A stretch of 64,000 bases of DNA from positions 1 to 64,000 of the forward strand of contig DDVI01000017.1 of the NCBI GenBank assembly GCA_002345205.1. Reading direction: 5' to 3'. Within the stretch, counting starts at the first letter, position 1. Every line of letters begins with the position of its first letter. Under the pieces are notes generated by a model. That model saw nothing but the letters and a program-made list of their open reading frames with translations. It made no database searches and was not told the DNA's origin. The position numbers and the translations under genes were made by a program. This DNA is from Bdellovibrionaceae bacterium UBA2316. Lineage in GTDB: Bacteria; Bdellovibrionota; Bdellovibrionia; Bdellovibrionales; Bdellovibrionaceae. This document shows positions 33,942 to 41,786 of the stretch, one piece after another.

Positions 33942-34447
33942 AAAAGCATATTCTTATTTTAGAAGATGATGTCAGACTCGCTAAGGGTTTAAAGCGAGAT
34001 TTCGAAGATCATGACTATGACGTGACGATTGCGAATCGAATTGCCGATATTCCAAAGGATCAGGCTTTTACTCACGCAGTGATTGACCTTAGACTTTCTG
34101 GTGGTGATTTTGGTCTCGACGTCATTGAAGATCTCAAAAGTAAAACGTCAGAAATTAGAATCGTTGTGTTGTCGGGCTACGGCAGCATTACAACGGCCGT
34201 TGAAGCCGTCAAGCGTGGAGCCGTGGACTATCTGACAAAGCCGGCGTCATTTACCGACATCGAGCAGGCTTTGAATGGTAAGCGCGTAAAACCTGATGCG
34301 GACTTTAAGCGGCGCTCACTTTCGGAAGTTGAGCATGAGTACATTGATTTTGTTTTAACTAAAAATGAGGGCAACATCAGCAAAACAGCGAAAGACCTTG
34401 GTCTTCACCGCCAAAGCTTGCAGAGAAAGCTCAAAAAATACACCTAA
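33938..34447 (+). CDS. RegA/PrrA-type response regulator
   Basis: A 169-residue cytosolic response regulator. The receiver domain has the Asp50 phosphorylation site (AVIDLRL), Ser in VVLSGYGS and Lys in LTKPAS. The C-terminus is the Fis-like helix-turn-helix of the RegA/ActR/RoxR group, EGNISKTAKDLGLHRQSLQR. Small size and lack of a linker AAA+ domain match this group. It pairs with the RegB-like kinase through an ATGA overlap. It may bind the GCAACA-N3-TGTTGC dyads around it, an inference from position. Confidence 0.9.
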   Translation: MKKHILILEDDVRLAKGLKRDFEDHDYDVTIANRIADIPKDQAFTHAVIDLRLSGGDFGLDVIEDLKSKTSEIRIVVLSGYGSITTAVEAVKRGAVDYLTKPASFTDIEQALNGKRVKPDADFKRRSLSEVEHEYIDFVLTKNEGNISKTAKDLGLHRQSLQRKLKKYT

Positions 34448-34474
34448 GCGACATCTCTATAAGGGGGAACGATC

Positions 34475-35461
34475 ATGATCAAAAACACTCTAATAATTGC
34501 AGCAAGTCTTCTTGCTTTTGCTTTTCAGAGCGAAGCGCAAGCGAGTCCTAGATCTGAAAAAATCAAAGAAGCTGTCGAATACCTTTCGGCTTGTGGGAAC
34601 TTTATCCGCTATGACAGCGAGAACGTTTACACAGGTTTTGGAACTTACTGGACAAGCAACGTTAAGCCTCGTGAGCCCAAACCATCAAAGATGCGTTTTG
34701 TGCCGATTGATCGCGTAACAGAGTACCAAGTTGAAACTTTAGATTCTGTCGTTGATGTCGTCAAAAGCGGAAGCTCAACATTTGTTTTGACCTATTCAGG
34801 AATTGAAGAGTGGGACTTAGGCCAGTTCAAGCGACTTGCAACTTACAACACAAATCTTCTTTCAAGGCTATATCAAGACGAAGAGCATCCAAAAGCCTTC
34901 GCGCAGTACAAAGACAAACTGGTCATCGCACACGGAAGACTTGGAGTTTCGTTTTTTGATCTCAAAACAAAAAAAGTGACTCGCGCGTTTCCAGTCGTGT
35001 TATCGCACAGACCTTTAGAATCTGTTGTGAATGGTATTACAGTATCAGGCCGTTATGCTTTTGCTGCACTTGATAGTTACAGCCTTGTTGGTGACCGCGA
35101 CAAACCTGCATTTCGCGGCATCGTCGTCATTGATTTAGAAACAGAAACAGTCGTCTCTGAACTTGATGGTATGGACCCAGGTGCGGACAGCATCACTTCA
35201 GACAATAACGTGGCTATTGTAAGTTTCTACGGTCAGCCGCTTTGGAAGTACTCGGTTGCAGGTTTATCAAATGCTTCAACTTTGCCAGCACCGCTTAAGA
35301 GATTTTGGAAATTTCCTATCGACGGAAAGCAAACTGGAAAAGCTTCGATGGATGACAAATACTACTACACTTGTTTTTCGCGTATGCCAAAGCCAGGTGA
35401 AGGACCTTATTTTATCAAAGTACCTATGGCGTTTGATCGTCGCGTCTTGATGTTGGATTAA
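34475..35461 (+). CDS. Periplasmic beta-propeller-like protein
   Basis: A signal peptide (about 23 residues, ending AQA) is followed by about 300 residues of repeated beta-strand units, with blade-like repeats such as GVSFFDLKTKKVTRAF and GIVVIDLETETVVSEL, each with the Asp-Leu-x-Thr turn of WD/YVTN propellers. A Cys pair (SACGN) lies near the start and another Cys near the end (YTCFS). It is the third gene of the plus-strand redox operon, 27 bases after the regulator, with an AAGGGGG ribosome site. It could be a scaffold or an oxidoreductase-related sensor. No catalytic motif is visible. Confidence 0.65.
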   Translation: MIKNTLIIAASLLAFAFQSEAQASPRSEKIKEAVEYLSACGNFIRYDSENVYTGFGTYWTSNVKPREPKPSKMRFVPIDRVTEYQVETLDSVVDVVKSGSSTFVLTYSGIEEWDLGQFKRLATYNTNLLSRLYQDEEHPKAFAQYKDKLVIAHGRLGVSFFDLKTKKVTRAFPVVLSHRPLESVVNGITVSGRYAFAALDSYSLVGDRDKPAFRGIVVIDLETETVVSELDGMDPGADSITSDNNVAIVSFYGQPLWKYSVAGLSNASTLPAPLKRFWKFPIDGKQTGKASMDDKYYYTCFSRMPKPGEGPYFIKVPMAFDRRVLMLD

Positions 35462-35463
35462 CA

Positions 35464-36054
35464 ATGACGATCCAAAAAGGTGCCCTGTTAGCTCTACGCA
35501 TTTTAACGACTATTGCAATCGTTGGGGCTATCTATTTTGGATTTGCGATTTGGAAGACCATGAAAGGTCCAACCTTTGGCGGGAATTTTACATTAACTTA
35601 CAGAGGCCAAAATTGGATCTTTTCGGACGCACCTAAAAAACTAAACATGCTCTATTTCGGATACACGAAGTGCCCTGATGTATGCCCTGTGTCTCTGAGT
35701 AACGCTGGTAGCGCATTTAGAATGTTAAATGATGGAGAGTTGAAGGATGTCCGATTTATTTTTCTAAGTGTTGATCAGTCCCACGATAAGCCGGATGAAG
35801 TCGCAGACTATGCGACAAACTTTTTCCCAACATTTATTGGCCTTAGTGGCAGCAAAGAGCAAATTGACAGAACCATTGGCCTGTTCCCGGCAAGTTACAT
35901 GCTTGAGGAGAATCCAAAGTCCTATTTAGGTTACTCGATATCTCATACTGACAGAATATTCTTTTTAGATTCTGACGGACTCGTCATTGACTCAATAACT
36001 GGATCGAAAGAGGGAGCAGAATCTATTTACAAAAAAATTAAGGAGCATTTATGA
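35464..36054 (+). CDS. Sco1/SenC-type copper-delivery thioredoxin
   Basis: A membrane-anchored (about residues 10-30), periplasm-facing thioredoxin-fold protein. The copper site is complete: Cys70 and Cys74 in TKCPDVCPV and His161 in ISHTDRIF, all three as in Sco/PrrC. These proteins load copper into haem-copper oxidases, or act as thiol-disulphide reductases. The start is 2 bases after the propeller stop and its stop overlaps the PCu(A)C gene by 4 bases, so all are co-translated. No haem-copper oxidase gene is in the window, so the copper client must be elsewhere, or the thiol role may dominate. Confidence 0.93.
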   Translation: MTIQKGALLALRILTTIAIVGAIYFGFAIWKTMKGPTFGGNFTLTYRGQNWIFSDAPKKLNMLYFGYTKCPDVCPVSLSNAGSAFRMLNDGELKDVRFIFLSVDQSHDKPDEVADYATNFFPTFIGLSGSKEQIDRTIGLFPASYMLEENPKSYLGYSISHTDRIFFLDSDGLVIDSITGSKEGAESIYKKIKEHL

Positions 36055-36494
36055 GAACAATGATTTTATTTGCGACGGCCATTCTGGCTTTCGCAGGCAC
36101 GGCTTCAGCCGAATGTGATTTGAAAACAAAGGTAGAATTCTCAGATCCGCGTATCTTTGCACCGCTTAAAGGCACAAACGCCACGGGCGGATTTGCGAAA
36201 ATCAAAAACAACTGCACTGAAGAATTGGAGTTAGCATTTAAGAGTGCTGAGGGTTTTAAAGCTGTCGAGTCTCATGTCACGGTCGAAGAAAGTGGTCGAA
36301 TGGCAATGAAGAAAACAGACTCATTTAAAATCAAACCAGGCGAGACTCTTGAGTTGGTTCCTGGTGGAAAACACCTCATGTTTTTTGATCCACAAACTGA
36401 AATCAAAGAAGGCTCTGAGGTTAAACTGACTTTTACTTTTAATAAAAAGGAACTTTCGGTTCCATTTAAAGTTATTCCAAGAATCAAAAAATAA
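36051..36494 (+). CDS. PCu(A)C-type periplasmic copper chaperone
   Basis: A signal peptide (about 18 residues, cut after ASA) precedes a cupredoxin-like domain. The PCu(A)C motif H-x10-M-x21-H-x-M is exact: His75, Met86, His108, Met110. These residues bind Cu(I) for transfer to Sco or the Cu-A centre. One internal Cys pair may form a disulphide. It is coupled to the Sco gene by a 4-base overlap and followed after 16 bases by the His-rich YtkA-like gene. Length (147) is normal for the family. With Sco upstream this is a complete copper-delivery pair. Confidence 0.92.
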   Translation: MRTMILFATAILAFAGTASAECDLKTKVEFSDPRIFAPLKGTNATGGFAKIKNNCTEELELAFKSAEGFKAVESHVTVEESGRMAMKKTDSFKIKPGETLELVPGGKHLMFFDPQTEIKEGSEVKLTFTFNKKELSVPFKVIPRIKK

Positions 36495-36510
36495 ACAAAG
36501 GAGAATCAAA

Positions 36511-36984
36511 ATGAAAACACTAATGAAATCTGTTGCGCTTGTTGCCGCGCTCTTGATCGGATCAATCTCTTCGGCTCACGAAGGCCATGACCATCCACCA
36601 TTGGCGGGGCATCTGTCTTTCAAACAAAATACATTGCACATTCACGCAAGTTTTCCAGCTACACCAGTTGTAGGTCAGGAATCACTTTTGGTTTTAGAGG
36701 CCAAAGATGCGAAAACTCATCAGCCAACTGAGCTCAATGACAATATCGAAGTTGTGCTGTGGATGCCAAGCATGGGGCATGGATCAGCACCAACCCAAAT
36801 CGAACGCACTCTCGATGCAAGTGGCAATGTGGTTCCTGGGGTTTTCAATGTTCGCAATGTTTACTTTGTCATGGGTGGCGAATGGGAAGTTCGTGTTACT
36901 TTGACTGACGCTCAAGGGGTAAAAGAAACCAAATCGTTTACGGTTACTCTTGACGGTGGCCACGATCACGGCGGGCATCAGTAA
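36511..36984 (+). CDS. His-rich exported YtkA/FixH-like protein
   Basis: A signal peptide (cut after SSA) gives a mature protein starting with AHEGHDHPPLAGH, and the C-terminus is GGHDHGGHQ. Both are His clusters expected to bind copper or zinc. The central beta-sandwich has WMPSMGHGSAPTQ and NVYFVMGGEWEVRV, paralogous to the lipoprotein at 31428. There is a GGAG ribosome site. It is the last gene of the plus redox operon, before a strong terminator. The likely role is periplasmic copper binding or buffering; a transport function is not shown. Confidence 0.82.
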   Translation: MKTLMKSVALVAALLIGSISSAHEGHDHPPLAGHLSFKQNTLHIHASFPATPVVGQESLLVLEAKDAKTHQPTELNDNIEVVLWMPSMGHGSAPTQIERTLDASGNVVPGVFNVRNVYFVMGGEWEVRVTLTDAQGVKETKSFTVTLDGGHDHGGHQ

Positions 36985-37017
36985 GAATTAGATTTCGAGA
37001 CAATTAACAATTAAACT

Positions 37018-37046
37018 AAGGGGCCTAGTCGGCCCCTTTTGTTTTT
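37018..37046. terminator. Intrinsic terminator
   Basis: Perfect 8-bp stem AAGGGGCC / GGCCCCTT with loop TAGTC, followed by TTGTTTTT. It ends the plus-strand redox operon and overlaps the end of the convergent gene at 37045. Confidence 0.9.
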
Positions 37047-37575
37047 ATAGCCTTTGTAAATTCACGCAGTCGTAGTCTTTTTCAGACATCCAGTTCATCC
37101 GATGAAGTCTTGTTCGGTTGGGAAGTTTAGTTGATGGCGAAAAGGTCACAAAAAAATCGAATTGATAACCGCCGTAGTTCGATTCCCAAGAAAATAGTTG
37201 GTTATAAAGATTTGTCGAATCATTTCCATAAATGTCGTTGCCAGATGTTTTTCCGTCTAAACTCATCGCACAAGTTTTTACTGCCGGATACTCTGGACGA
37301 TGATAATTGGTCACATGTCCTTGAACCACGATTTCATCTTTCGGGTGTGAATCGCGATCCGTGCTAAACACTGGACGTGTGGTTAGATTGTAACAATGTC
37401 TTCCCACTGGATTTGCCTCGACGTAATCCACATAGAGGTAACATGTACGACCAGTTGGTTGTTCTCCGACTTGCTCTTCTCCCTGGTAGAGTCCAACTGT
37501 ATTATCCGAAACCGTGGCCGCTTGGCTCACGGAAGCTCCGATAAGAATTGCGACCGATAAAATTATAGATTTCAT
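37045..37575 (-). CDS. Small exported protein, unknown
   Basis: A signal peptide (cut after SQA) and a mature part of about 157 residues. It has several Cys residues (CYLYVD, RHCYNL, TCAMSL, DCVNL), probably two disulphides, and a beta-strand-rich composition with many Tyr and Asn. A GGAGG ribosome site precedes the start. It shares the terminator with the redox operon and is divergent from the multi-pass gene at 37719 through the operator at 37630. No family recognised. Confidence 0.65.
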   Translation of the reverse strand: MKSIILSVAILIGASVSQAATVSDNTVGLYQGEEQVGEQPTGRTCYLYVDYVEANPVGRHCYNLTTRPVFSTDRDSHPKDEIVVQGHVTNYHRPEYPAVKTCAMSLDGKTSGNDIYGNDSTNLYNQLFSWESNYGGYQFDFFVTFSPSTKLPNRTRLHRMNWMSEKDYDCVNLQRL

Positions 37576-37629
37576 TTATTCCTCCCTTTTTATACAAGAG
37601 GGATAATGTTGAATGCCTGATGTTGTCAC

Positions 37630-37646
37630 TGCAACAACATGCTGCA
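37630..37646. promoter_or_regulatory. Operator-like dyad between 37575 and 37719
   Basis: TGCAACA-ACA-TGCTGCA, a 7-3-7 dyad with one mismatch, matching the perfect site at 32482. An overlapping pair, TGTTG / CAACA, and a further half-site TTTGCTGCA at about 37663 are nearby. Lies between a minus gene and a plus gene. Confidence 0.55.
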
Positions 37647-37718
37647 CTTGTCACAGCTTCAATTTGCTGCATCCACAAATTAAATTTTTCTTCTTAACAT
37701 GTTTTTTTAGGGAGAATT

Positions 37719-38945
37719 ATGACACTTCATTCTATGTACAAAGGTGCGCCGAAGATTTTGACAGCGGTATTTTTTGCTCTTGCGTTCTATTTTTTGGCAA
37801 GGACTCTTAATGGATACTCGCAAGATCAACAACACCTTATGATGCTTTCTGATCTAGCTTTATCTGTCGGGCTTTTTGCTGCCGCAATTCCTGCCTGCAT
37901 CCTGTTAAATGAAATTGAATGCAGTACAGCGCTCTCAAAAATGAAGACCGTTGCAGTTTTCCTTTCACTTTTAACATTTGGAATTTCATGTTCGTTGATT
38001 TTTTCGAATGAAATTAAAGAATACGTCGGTTTTGAAAGTGTACCAGACAGATTCGCTTTTCTGTTTTTAAGTTTACTTTTTATTTCAATCCTGACTTCTC
38101 TGATCTATCTGATTCATTCGTTGCAAGGACTAAAAGCCGATCAAGTTTTTGAACGATGGCCGATCATTTTTCATTTTGCCGCTTGTGGAATTGGATTAAG
38201 TCTTGTTTTATTACTTGCGATGCAAACCTTAGGTGCAGGAATCCAAGCTGATGCGACAATCGTTCTTTCAGAATTTTTGCGACGGCTTGTTTTGGTTGGC
38301 GCTATCGGCCAGGCCTTCATCTTTTCATCAAGGACACTAGGCTCTTCAAAACATTATTCGATCATCTGTTTGGTTGGTTGTGTTTTTCTCCTGATGGGAT
38401 TTCAAACTTCGACACTTAGAACAAGCGGCAGCGAAGTTTTGTATGTGTTTAATCAATTGAGCCAATTTACGGGAATTGGATTGATCTTGGTCGCTTCTGT
38501 AAATCTATTGTTCAAAGCATGGAATCAAAAAACCAATGAGTTTCTTAATCAAGGGCAATGGGTCGGTCACGGGGCATTTTTGATGGGTCTCGTTTTGACT
38601 CTGTTATCAAGTGGTCCTTTTGGTTTTTTGGCATTAAGCGGAATCACACAGAATTTTCAGTTTTTAGTTTTAACGGTGGCAGTTCCACTTTTAATTAAAA
38701 AAGCCTCTGAACAAGATTCTAAAAGTCCATCTCAAGCCGCTCTATTTTCAAATGCGCTGAATTGGTGTGGCTTTTTCGTTTGCTTGATTTCAATTGTTGT
38801 CATGAGTCCTTTCGGTGGAAGTTTTGTCGTTTCACAAAACCCAGATTTCAAGCCCATCTTGGGCATCATGATGAGCGGAATGTTTTTGCTAGTGCTTGGC
38901 TATTTCGTTTCGCTTTGGGATCGCATTCTTCACGAATGGATTTAG
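37719..38945 (+). CDS. Multi-pass membrane protein of the respiratory island, unknown
   Basis: A 408-residue protein with about ten to eleven hydrophobic segments covering nearly the whole chain. No haem-ligand His pairs in an obvious spacing, and no quinone motif, can be assigned. Pore or carrier families were considered but not matched. The start has a GGAGAAT ribosome site. Position in front of the CydA-like pair, and the shared operator motif, suggest that it works with them, perhaps as an assembly or membrane partner. Confidence 0.6.
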   Translation: MTLHSMYKGAPKILTAVFFALAFYFLARTLNGYSQDQQHLMMLSDLALSVGLFAAAIPACILLNEIECSTALSKMKTVAVFLSLLTFGISCSLIFSNEIKEYVGFESVPDRFAFLFLSLLFISILTSLIYLIHSLQGLKADQVFERWPIIFHFAACGIGLSLVLLLAMQTLGAGIQADATIVLSEFLRRLVLVGAIGQAFIFSSRTLGSSKHYSIICLVGCVFLLMGFQTSTLRTSGSEVLYVFNQLSQFTGIGLILVASVNLLFKAWNQKTNEFLNQGQWVGHGAFLMGLVLTLLSSGPFGFLALSGITQNFQFLVLTVAVPLLIKKASEQDSKSPSQAALFSNALNWCGFFVCLISIVVMSPFGGSFVVSQNPDFKPILGIMMSGMFLLVLGYFVSLWDRILHEWI

Positions 38946-38958
38946 TCGTCGCAAACTG

Positions 38959-38996
38959 TTGCATGCAAAGCTTCGTTGCAGGCAACAGGCTGTTGC
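38959..38996. promoter_or_regulatory. Operator cluster upstream of the CydA-like genes
   Basis: GCAACA-GGC-TGTTGC (38982-38996) is a perfect 6-3-6 match to the island's operator dyad. It is preceded by the overlapping palindromes TTGCATGCAA (38959-38968) and TTGCAGGCAA (38976-38985). It ends 51 bases before the start codon of the CydA-like gene. Confidence 0.6.
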
Positions 38997-39047
38997 GCAA
39001 TATCGTGTGGCATTCACAGATCAAAAAAGATCTACGATATATAGTGC

Positions 39048-40460
39048 ATGGACTTCCCACTATTTCATCTCGATTTTTTAGGTAATAGACTTCTCATTGC
39101 ACTGATCGCAACTTTGCACGTTGTGATATCCCATTCCTTGGCTGTAGGAGGCATGGCCCTTGTTGCCATGATGGAACGAAAAGGTCTTCGTGATTCAAGT
39201 TGGGATCAAATCGCTAAGAAGACACTTTTTGTATTCTTCGTCGTAACGACCACGGTCGGAGCCATGACTGGCGTAGGGATTTGGTTTTCAGCCTCACTCG
39301 TGAATCCGACTGCAATCGCAAGCCTGATCCGCGTTTTCTTCTGGGCCTGGTTTGTTGAGTGGCTTGTCTTCGTTACCGAAGTCGTTATGATTTTGTATTA
39401 CTATTTAACCTGGGACAAATGGACAGGTGATCGCAAGCGGGCACACGTTCAGTTGGGTTTCAATCTAGCATTATTCTCTTGGATCACGATGGTTATCATC
39501 GTTGCGATCTTAGCTTTCATGATGGACCCGGGAAGTTGGCACCAAAGCAAAAATCTTTTATCTGGTTTTCTTAATCCGATCTATTTGCCTCAGCTCGCAT
39601 TTAGAACGCCGCTTGCTATGGTTATGGCCGGAGGAGCCGCCTATTGGGTTCTCTGCTTCGTCAAAGTCGATGATGAGCTTCGCTCAAAGGCCACGGCATT
39701 CATTGGAAAGTGGATACTTGGTTGGCTGCCATTTCTTCTTTTGGGTTCGTGGATTTATTATCAAGTTATCCCCGAAGCGATGAAAGCGCATATGGGTGTT
39801 GCGATAACGACGCAGGAATATATCTCTTGGTACAAATCAACTTTGTACACCATTTTTGGTGCCGTCGGATCAGTCGCAGTGATTGCATTGTCGGCGATTA
39901 CCTTTAAGAAACTTCCTAAGCTCGTAATGATTCTGCCATTTATTTTCTTAATTGGGCTCATGGGTATGTTTGAAAGATCCCGCGAGTTTATTCGTAAACC
40001 CTTTGCTATAGGCGGTTATCTCTATGCGAATGGGATTCGTAAAGACGATTATCCTCTCTTGCAAAAAGAAGGAATACTAGCTCACGCTCCCTATGTCTCG
40101 ATTCGTGAGATTACGCCAGAGAACACCATTACTGCTGGCCGAGAGCTTTTCACTCTGACTTGCACACGTTGCCATACAGTGACCGGAGTGAACTCAGTAA
40201 CAGATCGGTTCAAAGTTATGTATGGTGCAGAGAAATGGGAGCCTCAGAAAATCTCAGACTACATTGCGGTTATGCACCAAGCGCGAACCTTTATGCCGCC
40301 TTTTCCCGGAAATGAGAAAGAACGATTTGCTTTAGCCACTTACATAACGTCCCTGCAAAACAATCCAGAAAAGCTAGAAGGGGTTCAAAGTCATGGACTT
40401 GAGTTCAATGCGAAAGACGAATCGAAAGTTCCGGCATCAGTTCAAGAGGTTAACCAATGA
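39048..40460 (+). CDS. CydA-like membrane protein fused to a c-type cytochrome (subunit 1)
   Basis: Residues about 1-340 have eight or so membrane segments and align with cytochrome bd subunit I. His24 lies in the N-terminal helix before a GGMALVAMMER segment, as His19 does in E. coli CydA. Glu in FVTEVVMILYYYLTWDKW lines up with the Glu107-to-GWDRL stretch. DPGSW and the following helix match the ANGWMQNP region, but His186 is replaced here (FRTPLAM). Residues about 365-440 are a c-type haem domain with CTRCH and a Met ligand in TFMPPF. No long Q-loop is visible. It overlaps the next gene by 4 bases. It is probably a membrane oxidase or quinol-linked oxidoreductase unit; I cannot tell whether oxygen is reduced. 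Confidence 0.78.
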   Translation: MDFPLFHLDFLGNRLLIALIATLHVVISHSLAVGGMALVAMMERKGLRDSSWDQIAKKTLFVFFVVTTTVGAMTGVGIWFSASLVNPTAIASLIRVFFWAWFVEWLVFVTEVVMILYYYLTWDKWTGDRKRAHVQLGFNLALFSWITMVIIVAILAFMMDPGSWHQSKNLLSGFLNPIYLPQLAFRTPLAMVMAGGAAYWVLCFVKVDDELRSKATAFIGKWILGWLPFLLLGSWIYYQVIPEAMKAHMGVAITTQEYISWYKSTLYTIFGAVGSVAVIALSAITFKKLPKLVMILPFIFLIGLMGMFERSREFIRKPFAIGGYLYANGIRKDDYPLLQKEGILAHAPYVSIREITPENTITAGRELFTLTCTRCHTVTGVNSVTDRFKVMYGAEKWEPQKISDYIAVMHQARTFMPPFPGNEKERFALATYITSLQNNPEKLEGVQSHGLEFNAKDESKVPASVQEVNQ

Positions 40461-41752
40461 AGACACCCATTCCGCACGATATTCCGCTACCGCTTCCGGC
40501 TGCTGAAGGATTCTTAAAAATTCTTTTGGTGGTTTCGTTTATAGCTCACATTCTTTTTGTGAATCTGATGGTCGGTGGCTCTCTGTTTACTTTGTATTAT
40601 CAGTGGAAGGCTAAGCAAAAGAAGCTTTATGATGATCTCGCGCAATTTATCGCGCAAACAATCACGGTAAATAAAAGCATGGCGGTGGTTTTAGGTGTGG
40701 CACCGCTACTCTTGATCAACGTGCTTTACACAGTATGGTTTTATTCTTCGAACGCTCTAACTGGGATCGCGTGGATTTTGGTGATCCCACTTGTCGCAAT
40801 TGCGTTCTTGCTGACTTATTTGCATAAGTACACTTGGGAAAAATGGCGCAATCAAAGAACTTTGCACATGTCGATCATGGGCGTGGCTGTACTGATTTTT
40901 CTTTTTATACCCCTGATCTTTCTAGCGAACGTCAATTTGATGCTGTTTCCAGATCGCTGGAGTGAAGCTAAAGGATTTTTTTCGACGTTACTTATTGGAA
41001 ATGTATTTCCAAGATATTTCCATTTTTTGGCCGCTTCGATAGCGGTAACAGCCTTGTTTTTGGTTTGGATGCTGAAAACAAAGTGGACTGCAAGTTATAA
41101 AACACTGCTTGATCAGAGAGTTACTCTTGCTCGCGAGTTTTATAAAATTGCTCTAGGCATTTCACTCGCGCAGTTCTTCTTTGGTCCGTTGCTGTTATTT
41201 ACTCTACCCAAAGTTGGTTTAAGTGGATCTCTGTACTTGGCGATTGGTTGTGGAGTTTTCTTTGCAGCTTTCGCAATGCACCTGATGGCGAAAGAGATCA
41301 AAACTTTAACGGATACTCAATTTGCTCAAAGAATTTTGCCAATTTCAATTCTGATGACGTTGACAGTTCTGTTTATGGCGTCAGGACGGCACTTGTACCG
41401 AGAAAATGCCCTTGCCAGTCACAAAGAAGCCGTTCGGCAGAAAACTGAAGCCTATCAGGCAAAGGTGAAAGAAGCGCAGCTTGCCGCTTCAGAGATCGAA
41501 GCTTTAGCCGGAGGTGGAAATCGCGGCCAAAAGCTTTTTCAATCGTGCGCTGGCTGCCATGCTAAAGACACACGACTTGTCGGTCCGCCATTGACGGAGA
41601 TCGCTAAAATATACGAAGGCAATCCTGCTGGAATAGTAGCTTGGGCGAAGGCTCCGGGTAAGAAACGAGCCGATTACCCTCAAATGCCTCCGATGACTTT
41701 ACCTGACGAGGATTTGAAGGCTATTGCGGAGTATATGCTGGGTAGTCATTAG
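40457..41752 (+). CDS. CydA-like membrane protein fused to a c-type cytochrome (subunit 2)
   Basis: A second CydA-like chain, distantly related to the one just upstream. Its first helix, AHILFVNLMVGGSLF, lines up with HFLFVPLTLGLAF of E. coli CydA (His19), and YFHFLAASIAVTALF matches the FVHTVAAGY region with His186, the ligand missing in the upstream partner. The Glu pair of the upstream subunit is not obvious here. A long helix with Ala/Glu/Lys follows, then a c-type haem domain (CAGCH, and a Met in PQMPPM). Two CydA-type subunits that complement each other's haem ligands suggest a heterodimeric core. It is the last gene before a gap of 35 bases and the convergent CoiA-like gene. Confidence 0.75.
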   Translation: MKTPIPHDIPLPLPAAEGFLKILLVVSFIAHILFVNLMVGGSLFTLYYQWKAKQKKLYDDLAQFIAQTITVNKSMAVVLGVAPLLLINVLYTVWFYSSNALTGIAWILVIPLVAIAFLLTYLHKYTWEKWRNQRTLHMSIMGVAVLIFLFIPLIFLANVNLMLFPDRWSEAKGFFSTLLIGNVFPRYFHFLAASIAVTALFLVWMLKTKWTASYKTLLDQRVTLAREFYKIALGISLAQFFFGPLLLFTLPKVGLSGSLYLAIGCGVFFAAFAMHLMAKEIKTLTDTQFAQRILPISILMTLTVLFMASGRHLYRENALASHKEAVRQKTEAYQAKVKEAQLAASEIEALAGGGNRGQKLFQSCAGCHAKDTRLVGPPLTEIAKIYEGNPAGIVAWAKAPGKKRADYPQMPPMTLPDEDLKAIAEYMLGSH

Positions 41753-41786
41753 GTTTCATACCAAGTTTAATCAAAATTCGAAGGAG

